Positions 1-8,007 of a DNA stretch of 21,853 nucleotides are shown here, piece by piece (position 1 is the stretch's first letter; every line of letters starts with the position of its first letter). Where the stretch lies: NCBI GenBank assembly GCA_964489835.1, contig CAZBBC010000070.1:1-21853 (forward strand). Reading direction: 5' to 3'. The stretch is from CAZBBC01 sp964489835 (lineage in GTDB: Bacteria; Calditrichota; Calditrichia; JAJRVZ01). The notes beneath the pieces were generated by a model. It was given only the letters and a program-made list of their open reading frames with translations. It was not told where the DNA came from and searched no databases. A program made the translations under genes and the position numbers.

Positions 1-106
1 ATCACTTTAGTCACTTAAGATCACTTTAGATCACTTTAGTCACTTAAGATCACTTTAGATCACTTTAGTCACTTAAGATCACTTAAGTCACTTTAGATTG
101 CTTTAG
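1..106. repeat. Tandem repeat built from 10-bp and 9-bp units, 29-bp period
   Basis: The stretch is built from ATCACTTTAG (10 bp) and TCACTTAAG (9 bp) in the order 10-9, 10-10-9, 10-10-9, followed by drifting copies (78-106). The 29-bp super-unit is exact at 20-48 and 49-77, and 1-19 is the end of a further unit, so the array probably continues beyond the window. It begins 10 bases after the uxaC stop codon and contains no reading frame of note. Its role is unknown; it may be a simple expanded satellite. Confidence 0.9.
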
Positions 107-116
107 ACACTTATTT

Positions 117-1517
117 CTATAATTTATAGGCTTTTTTTGAAAGATCATAAGCCAACGCCCGACTCATTTTTACAGCATCTTCCATATCTAGAACCTGACG
201 GGCCACAAGATTGGCCAGATAATCACAATCAACCCTTCTGGACAAATCATGTCTGGCCGGAATCGACGGATAGGCGCGGGTATCATCGATAAACCCAACC
301 GTATTATAAACATTTGCCGTTTCGAAGATTTTCTGGCGGTGATAGAACATACCCTGAAAACTGTCAAAAAACCACCAGGCCGGTCCCACACGCATGGCCG
401 GGTAGTGTCCGGCAAGCGGGGCCAGCTCCCGCGAGTAGGTTGATTCATCGAGGGTGAATACGATCAGGGAAAAATCCTTATGATTACCATATTTATTTAA
501 TAAGTCATGCAAATTACGCGTGTATTCCATACGTACCGGGATATCGGCGCCCTTATCGGGGCCAAAACGCCTGAAAATAAGCTCATTATGATTTCGAAAA
601 GATCCGGGATGTAACTGCATAACCAGTCCATCTTCCACGCTCATACGGGCCATTTCCATCATCATATGTGCCGTAAACCGGCTGGCATCTTCTTTATTGC
701 TCTCCCCTTTTAAAGCGCGTTGAAAAATAACATCCGCTTCCCCCGGACTCAATTGATGGGTATAAGCATCGTCTACGCCATGATCCGTTGAAGTTGCTCC
801 CATGCTTTTAAAAAACTCACGCTGTTTTTCCAGGGCAATAAGAAAGGAAGTGAAATTGCGAATGTCAATAGCGGTTATCTCAGATAGTTTATTAATATTA
901 TCCCGCCACCCTTGTACATTCAAATTAGTCACATCGTCGGGTCGGAAACAAGGTATAATTTTGCCTGACCATCCGGAATCTTTAATTTTTATGTGATCTT
1001 TCAAGGAATCTTTCGCCCCGTTTGTGGTGGAAAGTAATTCAATATTAAACCGTTTGAATAGAGCACGGGGGAGATATTCCGGTAGTGCTAATTTTTCCAG
1101 TATTGTATCGTAGACCGCCATCGCCGTGTCACCCGATAATTTTACGGAGACATCAAAAACTTCTCTTAGTTCATGGGTGAGCCATAAACCGGTAGGGGTA
1201 CCAGCAAACAGATAAAAATAATCGGCGAATTTTTGCCATATTTTACGGTTATCTTTTTCGTAATCTGACCCGTCAATGGTCGGAATACCCATATCTTCCA
1301 AATCGATTCCCTGAGAATAAAACATCCGGAACACATAATGATCAGGAATAATGATCAATTGTGAAGGATCGGAAAACGGTCTGTTATTGGCAAATATTTC
1401 TGCATCCACATGGCCATGAGGACTGAGAATGGGAAAATCTTTAATTCCATTATATAGTTCAATGGCAAATTTCTTTATTGCCGGATCCGTCGAAAAATAG
1501 CGCTCAGATTTTGTCAA
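117..1517 (-). CDS. uxaC: Uronate (glucuronate) isomerase
   Basis: This cytosolic enzyme interconverts D-glucuronate and D-fructuronate (or galacturonate and tagaturonate), the first step of hexuronate breakdown. The 466-residue length matches the family. Visible hallmarks of this amidohydrolase-fold family are the metal motif HGH at 34-36, QLHPGSFRNHN at 301-311 (His303), WWF at 381-383 and the DxR pair Asp412/Arg414 followed by ARHDLSRR. Some motifs diverge from the enterobacterial form, for example TTNGA at 164-168 where TTDDP is usual. The start is TTG at 1517, supported by GGAG six bases upstream. It lies 3 bp after the galU-like stop, so it is the third gene of a kinase-uridylyltransferase-isomerase group. 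Identity is secure; preference for glucuronate over galacturonate is inferred from the neighbouring glucuronokinase. Confidence 0.93.
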   Translation of the reverse strand: MTKSERYFSTDPAIKKFAIELYNGIKDFPILSPHGHVDAEIFANNRPFSDPSQLIIIPDHYVFRMFYSQGIDLEDMGIPTIDGSDYEKDNRKIWQKFADYFYLFAGTPTGLWLTHELREVFDVSVKLSGDTAMAVYDTILEKLALPEYLPRALFKRFNIELLSTTNGAKDSLKDHIKIKDSGWSGKIIPCFRPDDVTNLNVQGWRDNINKLSEITAIDIRNFTSFLIALEKQREFFKSMGATSTDHGVDDAYTHQLSPGEADVIFQRALKGESNKEDASRFTAHMMMEMARMSVEDGLVMQLHPGSFRNHNELIFRRFGPDKGADIPVRMEYTRNLHDLLNKYGNHKDFSLIVFTLDESTYSRELAPLAGHYPAMRVGPAWWFFDSFQGMFYHRQKIFETANVYNTVGFIDDTRAYPSIPARHDLSRRVDCDYLANLVARQVLDMEDAVKMSRALAYDLSKKAYKL

Positions 1518-1520
1518 GGC

Positions 1521-2390
1521 TTACTCCAGGTTTTTTATTGTTTCTTTCAGGTAAGCAATAAATTCTTTAGAAATATCTTTTTGATTTATAGAAAACTCCA
1601 CAATAGTCTTCAAATAATCCATTTTTGTACCAAGGTCATATCTTTTACCTTCAATTTTGTAGGCATAAATATCTTCTTTTTGTAACAGAAGTTGCAGGGC
1701 ATCTGTCAGTTGTATTTCATTATTTTTATCCGGTAAGGTATCTTCGATCGATTTAAAAATTTCCGGTGTCAAAATATACCTGCCGGCGATGGCCAGATTT
1801 GATGGTGTCTTATCGATTTCCGGTTTTTCAACCAGATTTGTCAGTAACCAGAGGGAATCACTCACTTTATTCCCGTCAATAATTCCAAATCGGGAAACAT
1901 ATTCTTCTGACACAGATTCAACAGCCACGATGCTGTGTCGATATTGCTCGTGAATATCGATCAATTGTTGTGTAACCGGTATCACCGAATCAATCACTGT
2001 ATCGCCCAGAAGTAAAGCGAATGGTTCATTGCCCACGTGTTGTTGTGCATATTTTATCGCATCTCCTAAACCATTGGTTTCTTTTTGACGAATAAAATGA
2101 ATATTGGCCATATCACCGATCCGTCGAATTTCGTGGTACTTTTCGGATAATTTTTTATCCTTCAGATAAGATTCCAGGTGAGGATTCCGATCAAAGTGAT
2201 CTTCAATTGCCCGTTTCCCCTTTCCGATGATGACCAGAATATCATCAATACCGGAATCAATGGCTTCTTCAACCACATATTGTATGGCCGGTGTGGCGAT
2301 TATCGGCAGCATCTCCTTTGATTGTGCTTTCGTTGCTGGTAAAAAATTGGTGCCCAACCCGGCAGCCGGAATCACAGCTTTTTTAACCAT
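1521..2390 (-). CDS. galU: GalU-type UTP-sugar-1-phosphate uridylyltransferase
   Basis: It is a nucleotidyltransferase of the GalU family, which joins UTP and a sugar 1-phosphate (normally glucose 1-phosphate) to give a UDP-sugar and pyrophosphate. The 289-residue length is typical. Motifs are GLGTNFLPATK at 11-21, KEMLP at 25-29, the metal Asp in LLGD at 127-130, VEKP at 187-190, PSNLAIAGRYI at 196-206 and NEIQLTDAL at 224-232. Oddity: the signature GxGTR has Asn15 in place of Arg, and KGLGHAV of E. coli GalU reads NGLGDAI here. The next gene upstream encodes a glucuronokinase-like kinase, so the real substrate may be glucuronate 1-phosphate, giving UDP-glucuronate; this is inference. ATG start with AGGAG 11 bases upstream. 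The gene is visibly AT-richer than the central block. Confidence 0.88.
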   Translation of the reverse strand: MVKKAVIPAAGLGTNFLPATKAQSKEMLPIIATPAIQYVVEEAIDSGIDDILVIIGKGKRAIEDHFDRNPHLESYLKDKKLSEKYHEIRRIGDMANIHFIRQKETNGLGDAIKYAQQHVGNEPFALLLGDTVIDSVIPVTQQLIDIHEQYRHSIVAVESVSEEYVSRFGIIDGNKVSDSLWLLTNLVEKPEIDKTPSNLAIAGRYILTPEIFKSIEDTLPDKNNEIQLTDALQLLLQKEDIYAYKIEGKRYDLGTKMDYLKTIVEFSINQKDISKEFIAYLKETIKNLE

Positions 2391-2660
2391 ATAATTTTAA
2401 TCTCCTAATCAGATTTATTTTGAGCGCAGCTTACAGCTGCTTTCAAATAACAAATGACAAATGACAAATTACAAAATCCAAATAATAATCAATTTTCAAA
2501 GCACCAATGACCCAAATTCATTTGATTAAATTTTTGAAATTGTGATTTGGAATTTATTTGATATTTGTGATTTGACATTTGTTATTTCTAAAACATTGCG
2601 TCGCTGAGTCTTTGCAAAAACTGCCTCTCTCCATCGGGTAAAAGTGGGGAAAATGAGTCA
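2391..2660. repeat. Intergenic spacer with a large imperfect inverted repeat and a GCAGC hairpin
   Basis: The arms 2445-2500 and 2533-2587 are imperfect inverted copies made of CAAATGACAAAT-like words, separated by about 32 bp, so the transcript could fold into one long AT-rich hairpin. Next to it is a short GCAGC-ttaca-GCTGC palindrome (2426-2440). At 2596-2615 lies TTGCGTCGCTGAGTCTTTGC, which resembles the reverse complement of the element at 18096-18140. The spacer separates the kinase and galU-like genes without a convincing promoter or U-tract terminator, so read-through is plausible. Confidence 0.75.
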
Positions 2661-3656
2661 TTACATTATATATGGATTGATGACCCTGGCTTTAAGTTTT
2701 TTTAATTCAACCTTCAGGTGATTCAACATTTCATCATCTTTATACAGACCGATGATCGATCCCCCGGAACCGGCAAATTTTGAAGCGGCCCCACATTTCC
2801 GGGCTGCCTCAGCCATATTTCTATCGTCCTCGCGGATATTCATAATTTGACTTCTTAAATCAAAGTTAAGGTTCATCAATTGATGTAATTGATCGAAATC
2901 GCTGTTCATCAAAGCTTCTTTTCCCTCTTTGGCACAATCAGCGATGCGATTGAGCACATCGATGACGGTGGGATCGCCTCTTTCATAACGTAAGCGTACA
3001 TCATTTAAAACAGCGCCCGATACCTTGCTCATATCTGTCCGGTAAGCAATATACAGATTTGGTAATACCGGTAATTCAAGGGGTGTGTAAATGCCGTGAT
3101 TTTCTTTCTCCATCAATTTTTTATCAAAATCCATATAAACACAGCCTTCATACACCTGAATGACGCGGTCCTGTAAACCGGCATTGATACCCAATTCCTC
3201 ATTTTCGACACTTAAAATAACTGAAGGTAATACATCTTTTGGGATTTCAACCCGATAGAACTGCATGAGTGCACGCATACAGGCGGTTATAATGGCGCTG
3301 GATCCGGCTAATCCAACCTGGCGGGGAATGGTTGAATGATAGCGGACCGTAAAATTCTTACTTTCCAAACGGATATGTTTTTTCTTGCAATAATCCCAGA
3401 ATTGTTTGATGGTTGCTTTAATCAGCCGGGTACCGCCATAATACCCATTCAGTTTGATCGATTCAACCAATTCATTGATGTTTTTATACTCATGGATATC
3501 CTGTAATTGGGGTTCTATATTAAGTTCCGGTGTTTGGTATAGAGTAATATGTGCCCCAAAATTACGGACACTGATGGATATTGATTTACCAAAATAACCA
3601 TCGGAAGGATTACCGAGAAGCCCTGCCCGGGCGTATGCTCTTGTTTCTATGATCAT
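2661..3656 (-). CDS. GHMP kinase resembling plant glucuronokinase
   Basis: This probable sugar 1-kinase of the GHMP superfamily (331 residues) is most like plant glucuronokinase, which phosphorylates D-glucuronate at O1 using ATP. The match runs over the whole chain as I remember the Arabidopsis protein. Shared features are the N-terminus YARAGLLGNPSDGYFG (8-23), GYYGG (71-75), the ATP loop IPRQVGLAGSSAI (110-122), AGLQDRV with candidate catalytic Asp163, YMDF (174-177), GHGIYTP-like NHGIYTP (186-192), MNLNFDLR (261-268) and the C-terminal KFAGSGGS (293-300). Its product would be the substrate of a UDP-sugar pyrophosphorylase, and a GalU-type enzyme follows directly, then uronate isomerase. 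ATG start; the ribosome site is weak. Another anomeric kinase specificity (galacturonate, for example) cannot be excluded. Confidence 0.85.
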   Translation of the reverse strand: MIIETRAYARAGLLGNPSDGYFGKSISISVRNFGAHITLYQTPELNIEPQLQDIHEYKNINELVESIKLNGYYGGTRLIKATIKQFWDYCKKKHIRLESKNFTVRYHSTIPRQVGLAGSSAIITACMRALMQFYRVEIPKDVLPSVILSVENEELGINAGLQDRVIQVYEGCVYMDFDKKLMEKENHGIYTPLELPVLPNLYIAYRTDMSKVSGAVLNDVRLRYERGDPTVIDVLNRIADCAKEGKEALMNSDFDQLHQLMNLNFDLRSQIMNIREDDRNMAEAARKCGAASKFAGSGGSIIGLYKDDEMLNHLKVELKKLKARVINPYIM

Positions 3657-4128
3657 TGTATCTTACTTATCCATTTATTTTACAGGCCGTAATAAGTAAG
3701 TCTTCTTTGACGAAGTTAACATTAAAGTAACATACCTATTTTTAGACCATCTAAAATTATTAATTTTTTTTAGAAGTAACAAGAAATTAAAACAAAACGT
3801 AACTCGGGCAAGATTCTAAAATTTAGTGTTAGCGTATTTCTAGTCGCTACGCTTAACCAGATTAAAAAAATCTTTCCAGAATAGATCCAAAGGGGTAATA
3901 TATAAGATACGATCAATGTTACCTTGAGTTTTCATCATATGGCAATACGTTTCTTTTTTTGGGGGGCAGGATAAAAAGATTTGGGTATTTTCTATACAGG
4001 TATAGGGAACGGTCGGTGAAAATAAGACCTTATAGCGTTTGATGTTCACACACACTTTGGAATTAAATGTCTTATCAATAGTGTGATTATATTATGGTTG
4101 AGTTAATCGCGGGCAGTAATTGCTTCGA
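3657..4128. other. 472-bp AT-rich spacer, probable leader of the kinase-galU-uxaC group
   Basis: I found no convincing gene, RNA or shared repeat here. On the minus strand it is the leader of the glucuronokinase-like gene and the likeliest place for a promoter of the three left-hand genes, but no clear -35/-10 pair stands out. The one structured element is the palindrome at 3740-3756. A weak 71-codon frame (3840-4055) starts with GTG, lacks a ribosome site and is judged non-coding. Confidence 0.5.
3740..3756. promoter_or_regulatory. Short palindrome TTTTAGA-N3-TCTAAAA, possible operator
   Basis: Seven-base arms pair perfectly around CCA. It lies about 85 bp upstream of the glucuronokinase-like start, within the only long spacer that lacks the local repeat families. 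An operator for an unlinked regulator is conceivable; chance is also possible in AT-rich DNA. Confidence 0.25.
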
Positions 4129-5400
4129 TTAAGTGACATTTTTAATCATTGACAGATCACCCGTTCGGGCCGCTTCGAGCACAGGGCCCATGTAGTCGTC
4201 GATCATTTCAGCGGTAAGCGGGACGGGCATGTTCTGTAGTTTCATTTTGAGCTGCGGGTTTTTGGCAGCAGTCAGGGCACGATCGATATGCTCGGGTGTA
4301 AAGCCGGGGACCTCGTTAAGTGTAGTGGGGAACCCGATTTTTTTCGCCAGGTCGAACATAGCCTCAGCGACGGCGACACCTAATTCACGGCCGGATAGGT
4401 CGTCGATGTCAGCGCTGGTCAGACCGGCATCTTTATACACCTTACCTACAGACTTGAGCGCGTCTTCGATGGCCGGTGCGAACAGAACCGTATAATAGGG
4501 ATTCATGATGGCGCAAGCCCGGCCATGGCTGAGGATATCGACTAATGAAAAACTGGTCAGATGCCCGCCATTGGTGCCGCCAATCATGATGGCATATCCG
4601 CCCAGATCGGTAGCCAGGCATAAGGCCTCGCGCGCCTGCCAGTCGTTTGGATTTTGCATTGCTCTCGGCAGATACTCAACCACCAGCGCAATGCAGCATT
4701 CAGCGACGGCTTTGGCGTCTTCATAGTAGGATTTTCCGACCGCACCGTAAAACACTTCCAGTGAGTGGGCAATGCCGTCCAGCCCGCCGTCAGCCGTGAG
4801 GTCTTTTGGCGAGCCATAGGTCACTTCGTAATCAAACACCGGCCGGGCCGGTACGATAGCCTCATCGACAATGAGCTTCTTTTGTCCTGTCGACAAATCG
4901 GTGATATTCGAATATTTCGTCAGGTGGGCGGCCGAACTGGCGACCGTTTGAATGGCAATGTGGTGGGTGAGGGATTTACCAGACTCCTGTACCGCTTGGG
5001 TGACCAGGCCCACACCGAAATAATCCTCGATCTGGCCCCCCAGTGTTCGCAGGACTTCCGCTGCCTTGACACAATCGATTGTACTGCCGCCACCAAAGCT
5101 GATGATCACATTCGGATCCGCTTTCCTAATGGCGTCGGTAATTCGAAAGAGATCTTCACGCGGGCAGTTGGGTTTGGCGCCGTCCAGCTGGACGGTTACT
5201 GTGACCGATACGTTAGTGAGTGAATCGGTTATGGTTTTGATAAAGCGATCACTGCCGGGAAAACCGTCGCAAACCAATACTGCTTTTTTCCCCATCTCCG
5301 CGGCGACAGATCCGACCTTGCTGATAACACCGGGGCCATAAAGATAGGTATCGGCTTTGAATTCACTCAATAATTGACGAGCCTGCTCGAACCGTGACAT
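4129..5400 (-). CDS. Iron-containing (group III) alcohol dehydrogenase
   Basis: This cytosolic NAD(P)-dependent dehydrogenase interconverts an aldehyde or ketone and an alcohol. It has 423 residues, slightly longer than the usual 380-400. The N-terminal nucleotide domain shows GGGSTID at 103-109. The C-terminal metal domain shows Asp208 and His212 in DGIAH, His280 in GGH and His292 in SHG, the expected D-xxx-H...H...H ligand set. ATG start with AGGAG six bases upstream. It follows the isomerase gene after a 310-bp repeat-filled spacer, so it may be a separate transcription unit. A natural role would be reduction or oxidation of a short aldehyde released by the transketolase/aldolase steps, but substrate cannot be read from sequence. 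Confidence 0.88.
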   Translation of the reverse strand: MSRFEQARQLLSEFKADTYLYGPGVISKVGSVAAEMGKKAVLVCDGFPGSDRFIKTITDSLTNVSVTVTVQLDGAKPNCPREDLFRITDAIRKADPNVIISFGGGSTIDCVKAAEVLRTLGGQIEDYFGVGLVTQAVQESGKSLTHHIAIQTVASSAAHLTKYSNITDLSTGQKKLIVDEAIVPARPVFDYEVTYGSPKDLTADGGLDGIAHSLEVFYGAVGKSYYEDAKAVAECCIALVVEYLPRAMQNPNDWQAREALCLATDLGGYAIMIGGTNGGHLTSFSLVDILSHGRACAIMNPYYTVLFAPAIEDALKSVGKVYKDAGLTSADIDDLSGRELGVAVAEAMFDLAKKIGFPTTLNEVPGFTPEHIDRALTAAKNPQLKMKLQNMPVPLTAEMIDDYMGPVLEAARTGDLSMIKNVT

Positions 5401-5710
5401 AAGGTGCTCCTTTTTACTTGATTATCTTTGCCTGTTTATGCTATTGGTGCCAAAAACTTTGTTATTTCCGCCGCGACGACCTGCCCGCCGGCAGGCGCGG
5501 CGCTACGATTGATCACACAAATTAACACGAGTTATTTAGCAACAGATCAGCACAGATTTCATTTAAATAAAATAATTATTTAAGTTTTAATCCGTGTAAA
5601 TCAGTGTCCGCCATGTTGTATATCCCGTTACACGGGATAGGCGGATTCGCCTTTCGGCGTGATAATCCGTGGACTTCTTTTCTTTGATTGCAGCATAGCT
5701 GCAGTATGAT
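5401..5710. repeat. 310-bp spacer packed with repeat elements
   Basis: At 5470-5502 is a GC-rich palindromic element (centre CCTGCC-CGCC-GGCAGG) that recurs with one mismatch over 33 bp at 19558-19590. At about 5541-5709 is a second element with AATCCGTGTAAATC at 5589, a perfect hairpin ATCCCGT-tac-ACGGGAT (5622-5638), ATAATCCGTGGAC (5662-5674) and TGCAGC-ata-GCTGCA (5689-5703). The same order of words occurs at 14114-14208. No gene is supported here, and no U-tract follows the hairpins in the direction of transcription. Confidence 0.75.
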
Positions 5711-7120
5711 TTAAGAGGCATGGTCATAATCGATAAACTTAATCTCCAGTAAATCCGCCAGCATCGAAAGCTCACCCTTTAGATGTCCCTCAACCGCCAA
5801 CAGATGATTGGACCCAAATGTCTCCAGAAATCGTATTTTATCAATATCGATTTGTGCAAAGATCAGCGGCCGAACGCGAAGCGCCGAATCCTCCGCAATA
5901 GTTTTGGCCTCCGTTGTTCCCGTCATTACACCCAGGGAATATCCGTCCTTTTTATGAAACAGACGGGCGAACGTCATTTCAATTCCTGCGGGCACAACAA
6001 ACTGGGTCGATCCGCCGCCTGCCTCGCCAAAATTGTGCGGCCCGACCATTAGCGCACCAAGATTGTCATCAGCATTTTCGGACAGCTGCGTAAAATAGCT
6101 GGCCATCGCTCCGCAGTTCGCCAGCACCATGCTCGTATCCGCTATCTGCACCAGATCATTCAAACTCGTCGGCTTACCGCCGCTAAGCAGTTTCAAAATC
6201 TGCATCGTCAGTGCTCCGTCTGCATCGGCTTCACAACTGCAGCACACCGGCTCCTTCGCGCCGTCGGCGTCATACGGATCATTGCACAATGCCACATTGA
6301 GACACTGCAGACAGTACCGGTTGGACATCTCCGTCTGACACTTCACGCCCACAAAATCCATCTCATATGCCGCTACAATCTCCTTCATCGCCAGATAACT
6401 TCGTATCTGTTTTTCCAGATGCTTTTCGGTGAATGTAGTCTCGTTGAAATGAACAGCAGCCTTTTCCTTCAGCCACTGCACATGCCGCTCCACCGTCCCG
6501 GGATCTATATGCTGCGCCCTGTCATACAATTCGTGCTGATCGACATGCTCGATATCCACGTTGAAAATTCTTTCCCATAACGACAAATCAGCAGTACCGG
6601 TGCTGATCCCCAACGATCGGCCGCCTATACAACCAAAGGTTTGTCCGCGTAATTGCTGCATAGCTGAAGCCGCCCGAAGAAAATGAATCAGCCGGGTGCG
6701 ATTGGCCGGCTCCGCGGCGTCACCTGCAATTCGGCAGCAGGGCGTGCCAATCTGTTGGATCGCGCCGCTGGAAGCTAAAAACGCCAATTGGCTGATCGAA
6801 TCCTCTGCCTCGTTGCACGCCAGCAAACACGGGACACGCAACAGGTTGGCGGTATGGGCCACCACTGCAGGCGAAACGAATATCGCCACATACAGCACAA
6901 CCGCATCCACCGCTGCTGCTTCCAGTTCACGCACTGCCGCCATCGCTTGCCGCTTGCTGCGAATCTCCCGCACGCTCGGCCAGACCAACGCCACCTCATT
7001 GCCCAGTGCGCTGACAAAACGCTGCACTTCACGGTCGGCGATCGGTTTGCGTTTGCGATACACATCCTCGCGTGCCAACGATTCGCTAAAGACCAGTAAA
7101 CCCACTTTTGGACGAATCAT
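5711..7120 (-). CDS. L-fucose/L-arabinose isomerase-family protein
   Basis: It is a probable aldose-ketose isomerase of the FucI/AraA superfamily (469 residues), cytosolic and metal dependent. The N-terminal half is the alpha/beta region. The catalytic region has KCQTEM (260-265), CEADADGALTMQ (296-307) and a C-terminal GSNHLLAVEG (436-445). Candidate metal ligands are Glu264 or Glu297, Asp301 and His439. Residues 261-296 hold seven cysteines, including CLQC and CCSC, which is unusually dense. It is the last gene of a run linked by ATGA overlaps: its ATG shares bases with the stop of the aldolase gene. The substrate is unknown; such distant FucI-like proteins often occur in sugar clusters where fucose itself is not the substrate. 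The family call is firm, the reaction inferred. Confidence 0.82.
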   Translation of the reverse strand: MIRPKVGLLVFSESLAREDVYRKRKPIADREVQRFVSALGNEVALVWPSVREIRSKRQAMAAVRELEAAAVDAVVLYVAIFVSPAVVAHTANLLRVPCLLACNEAEDSISQLAFLASSGAIQQIGTPCCRIAGDAAEPANRTRLIHFLRAASAMQQLRGQTFGCIGGRSLGISTGTADLSLWERIFNVDIEHVDQHELYDRAQHIDPGTVERHVQWLKEKAAVHFNETTFTEKHLEKQIRSYLAMKEIVAAYEMDFVGVKCQTEMSNRYCLQCLNVALCNDPYDADGAKEPVCCSCEADADGALTMQILKLLSGGKPTSLNDLVQIADTSMVLANCGAMASYFTQLSENADDNLGALMVGPHNFGEAGGGSTQFVVPAGIEMTFARLFHKKDGYSLGVMTGTTEAKTIAEDSALRVRPLIFAQIDIDKIRFLETFGSNHLLAVEGHLKGELSMLADLLEIKFIDYDHAS

Positions 7121-8007
7121 GATTTATCTCCCTTCATTGGTTCGGGAATGATCGGTTCAATTCTACGTACCGGGGCACAACAGATCGGCTCACATAATCC
7201 ATGGGCGGCCAGAATCGCCTTGACCTTCATCACCGGATTGACAGTCGCGTCAAAGGTATTCCAGACCTGAATCATGCGCTGTTGAATCGCTTCGGCCCGT
7301 TCAAAATCGTTCTCCTGAACCGCCCGAATCATTTCCCGGCATTTATCCGGCTCGACATTCGTGTAGGACATCACTAACCCATCCACCCCTAATTTTAACG
7401 CTTCACAGGCTGTCTTTAACTCGCCGTTCATTATACCCAAACCGCCTAATTCATCTCGTAATGCAACCAATTGCGACAGATATTCCAGATCACCCGAACT
7501 GTCCTTGATTCCGATGATGATATTTTCCTGACGAAGATCCCGAATGACCTCGACCGGGATCATCACACCATCCGTCTTCAATGGGAAATTGTACAGGATA
7601 ATAGGCTTACCTGTCGAATCATAAATAGCGCGAATATGATCAACCATTTCATCAGCGAACTTGTTCCAGTGAAATGTCGGCAGCATGACAACCAGGGCTG
7701 TGACTTCTTTTCGGGCCGCCTGAACCGCCCACTGCACCGCACGACGTGTCGCTGGCTCCGATACGCCCACAAAAATCGGCAGCTTCTGTTCTAAAGCCAA
7801 AACCGAATCCAGTACGGTTTGCCGGGCATCATCGGTCAAACAAGGCCCTTCACCGCAGCTGCCCAGTAAAAATATCGCATCGGTTCCCCGCTCACGCTGA
7901 AATTGGAGTAATCCCTTAAACGCCTTGATATCGATCTCTTCGTCCGTTGTCAACGGCGTAATCAACGGAACGACCGAACCACGTAAATGAAAGGGTGTTA
8001 TTGTCAT
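7117..8007 (-). CDS. DapA/NanA-family aldolase or lyase
   Basis: This class I aldolase (296 residues from the chosen start) belongs to the dihydrodipicolinate synthase / N-acetylneuraminate lyase family; members cleave or form 2-keto acids with a Schiff-base lysine. From the in-frame upstream ATG at 8019, residues are GSCGEGP at 53-59 (GTTGE or GSTGE is usual), Tyr143 in ILYNFP and the Schiff-base Lys172 in GIKDSSGD. The start is ambiguous: ATG 8007 makes an ATGA overlap with the preceding stop, as at the other junctions, while ATG 8019 sits only two bases after AGGAG. Location between transketolase and isomerase genes argues for sugar catabolism rather than lysine synthesis. A 2-keto-3-deoxy-sugar-acid aldolase or sialate-like lyase is possible. 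Confidence 0.87.
   Translation of the reverse strand: MTITPFHLRGSVVPLITPLTTDEEIDIKAFKGLLQFQRERGTDAIFLLGSCGEGPCLTDDARQTVLDSVLALEQKLPIFVGVSEPATRRAVQWAVQAARKEVTALVVMLPTFHWNKFADEMVDHIRAIYDSTGKPIILYNFPLKTDGVMIPVEVIRDLRQENIIIGIKDSSGDLEYLSQLVALRDELGGLGIMNGELKTACEALKLGVDGLVMSYTNVEPDKCREMIRAVQENDFERAEAIQQRMIQVWNTFDATVNPVMKVKAILAAHGLCEPICCAPVRRIEPIIPEPMKGDKS

Noticed and set aside
3840..4055. 71-codon minus-strand frame in the spacer before the glucuronokinase-like gene
   Set aside because: It starts with GTG, has no ribosome site, shows no family resemblance and lies in AT-rich spacer DNA. Kept only as a remote possibility.
4765..5223. 152-codon plus-strand frame opposite the alcohol dehydrogenase
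   Set aside because: It is the antisense shadow of a strongly conserved enzyme gene, with no ribosome site or recognisable domain.
5689..5703. TGCAGC-ata-GCTGCA hairpin as a terminator after the isomerase gene
   Set aside because: On the transcribed minus strand the stem is followed by A-rich, not U-rich, sequence, and related stem-loops occur at 2426-2440 upstream of a gene and at 14188-14202, so it is part of a repeat.
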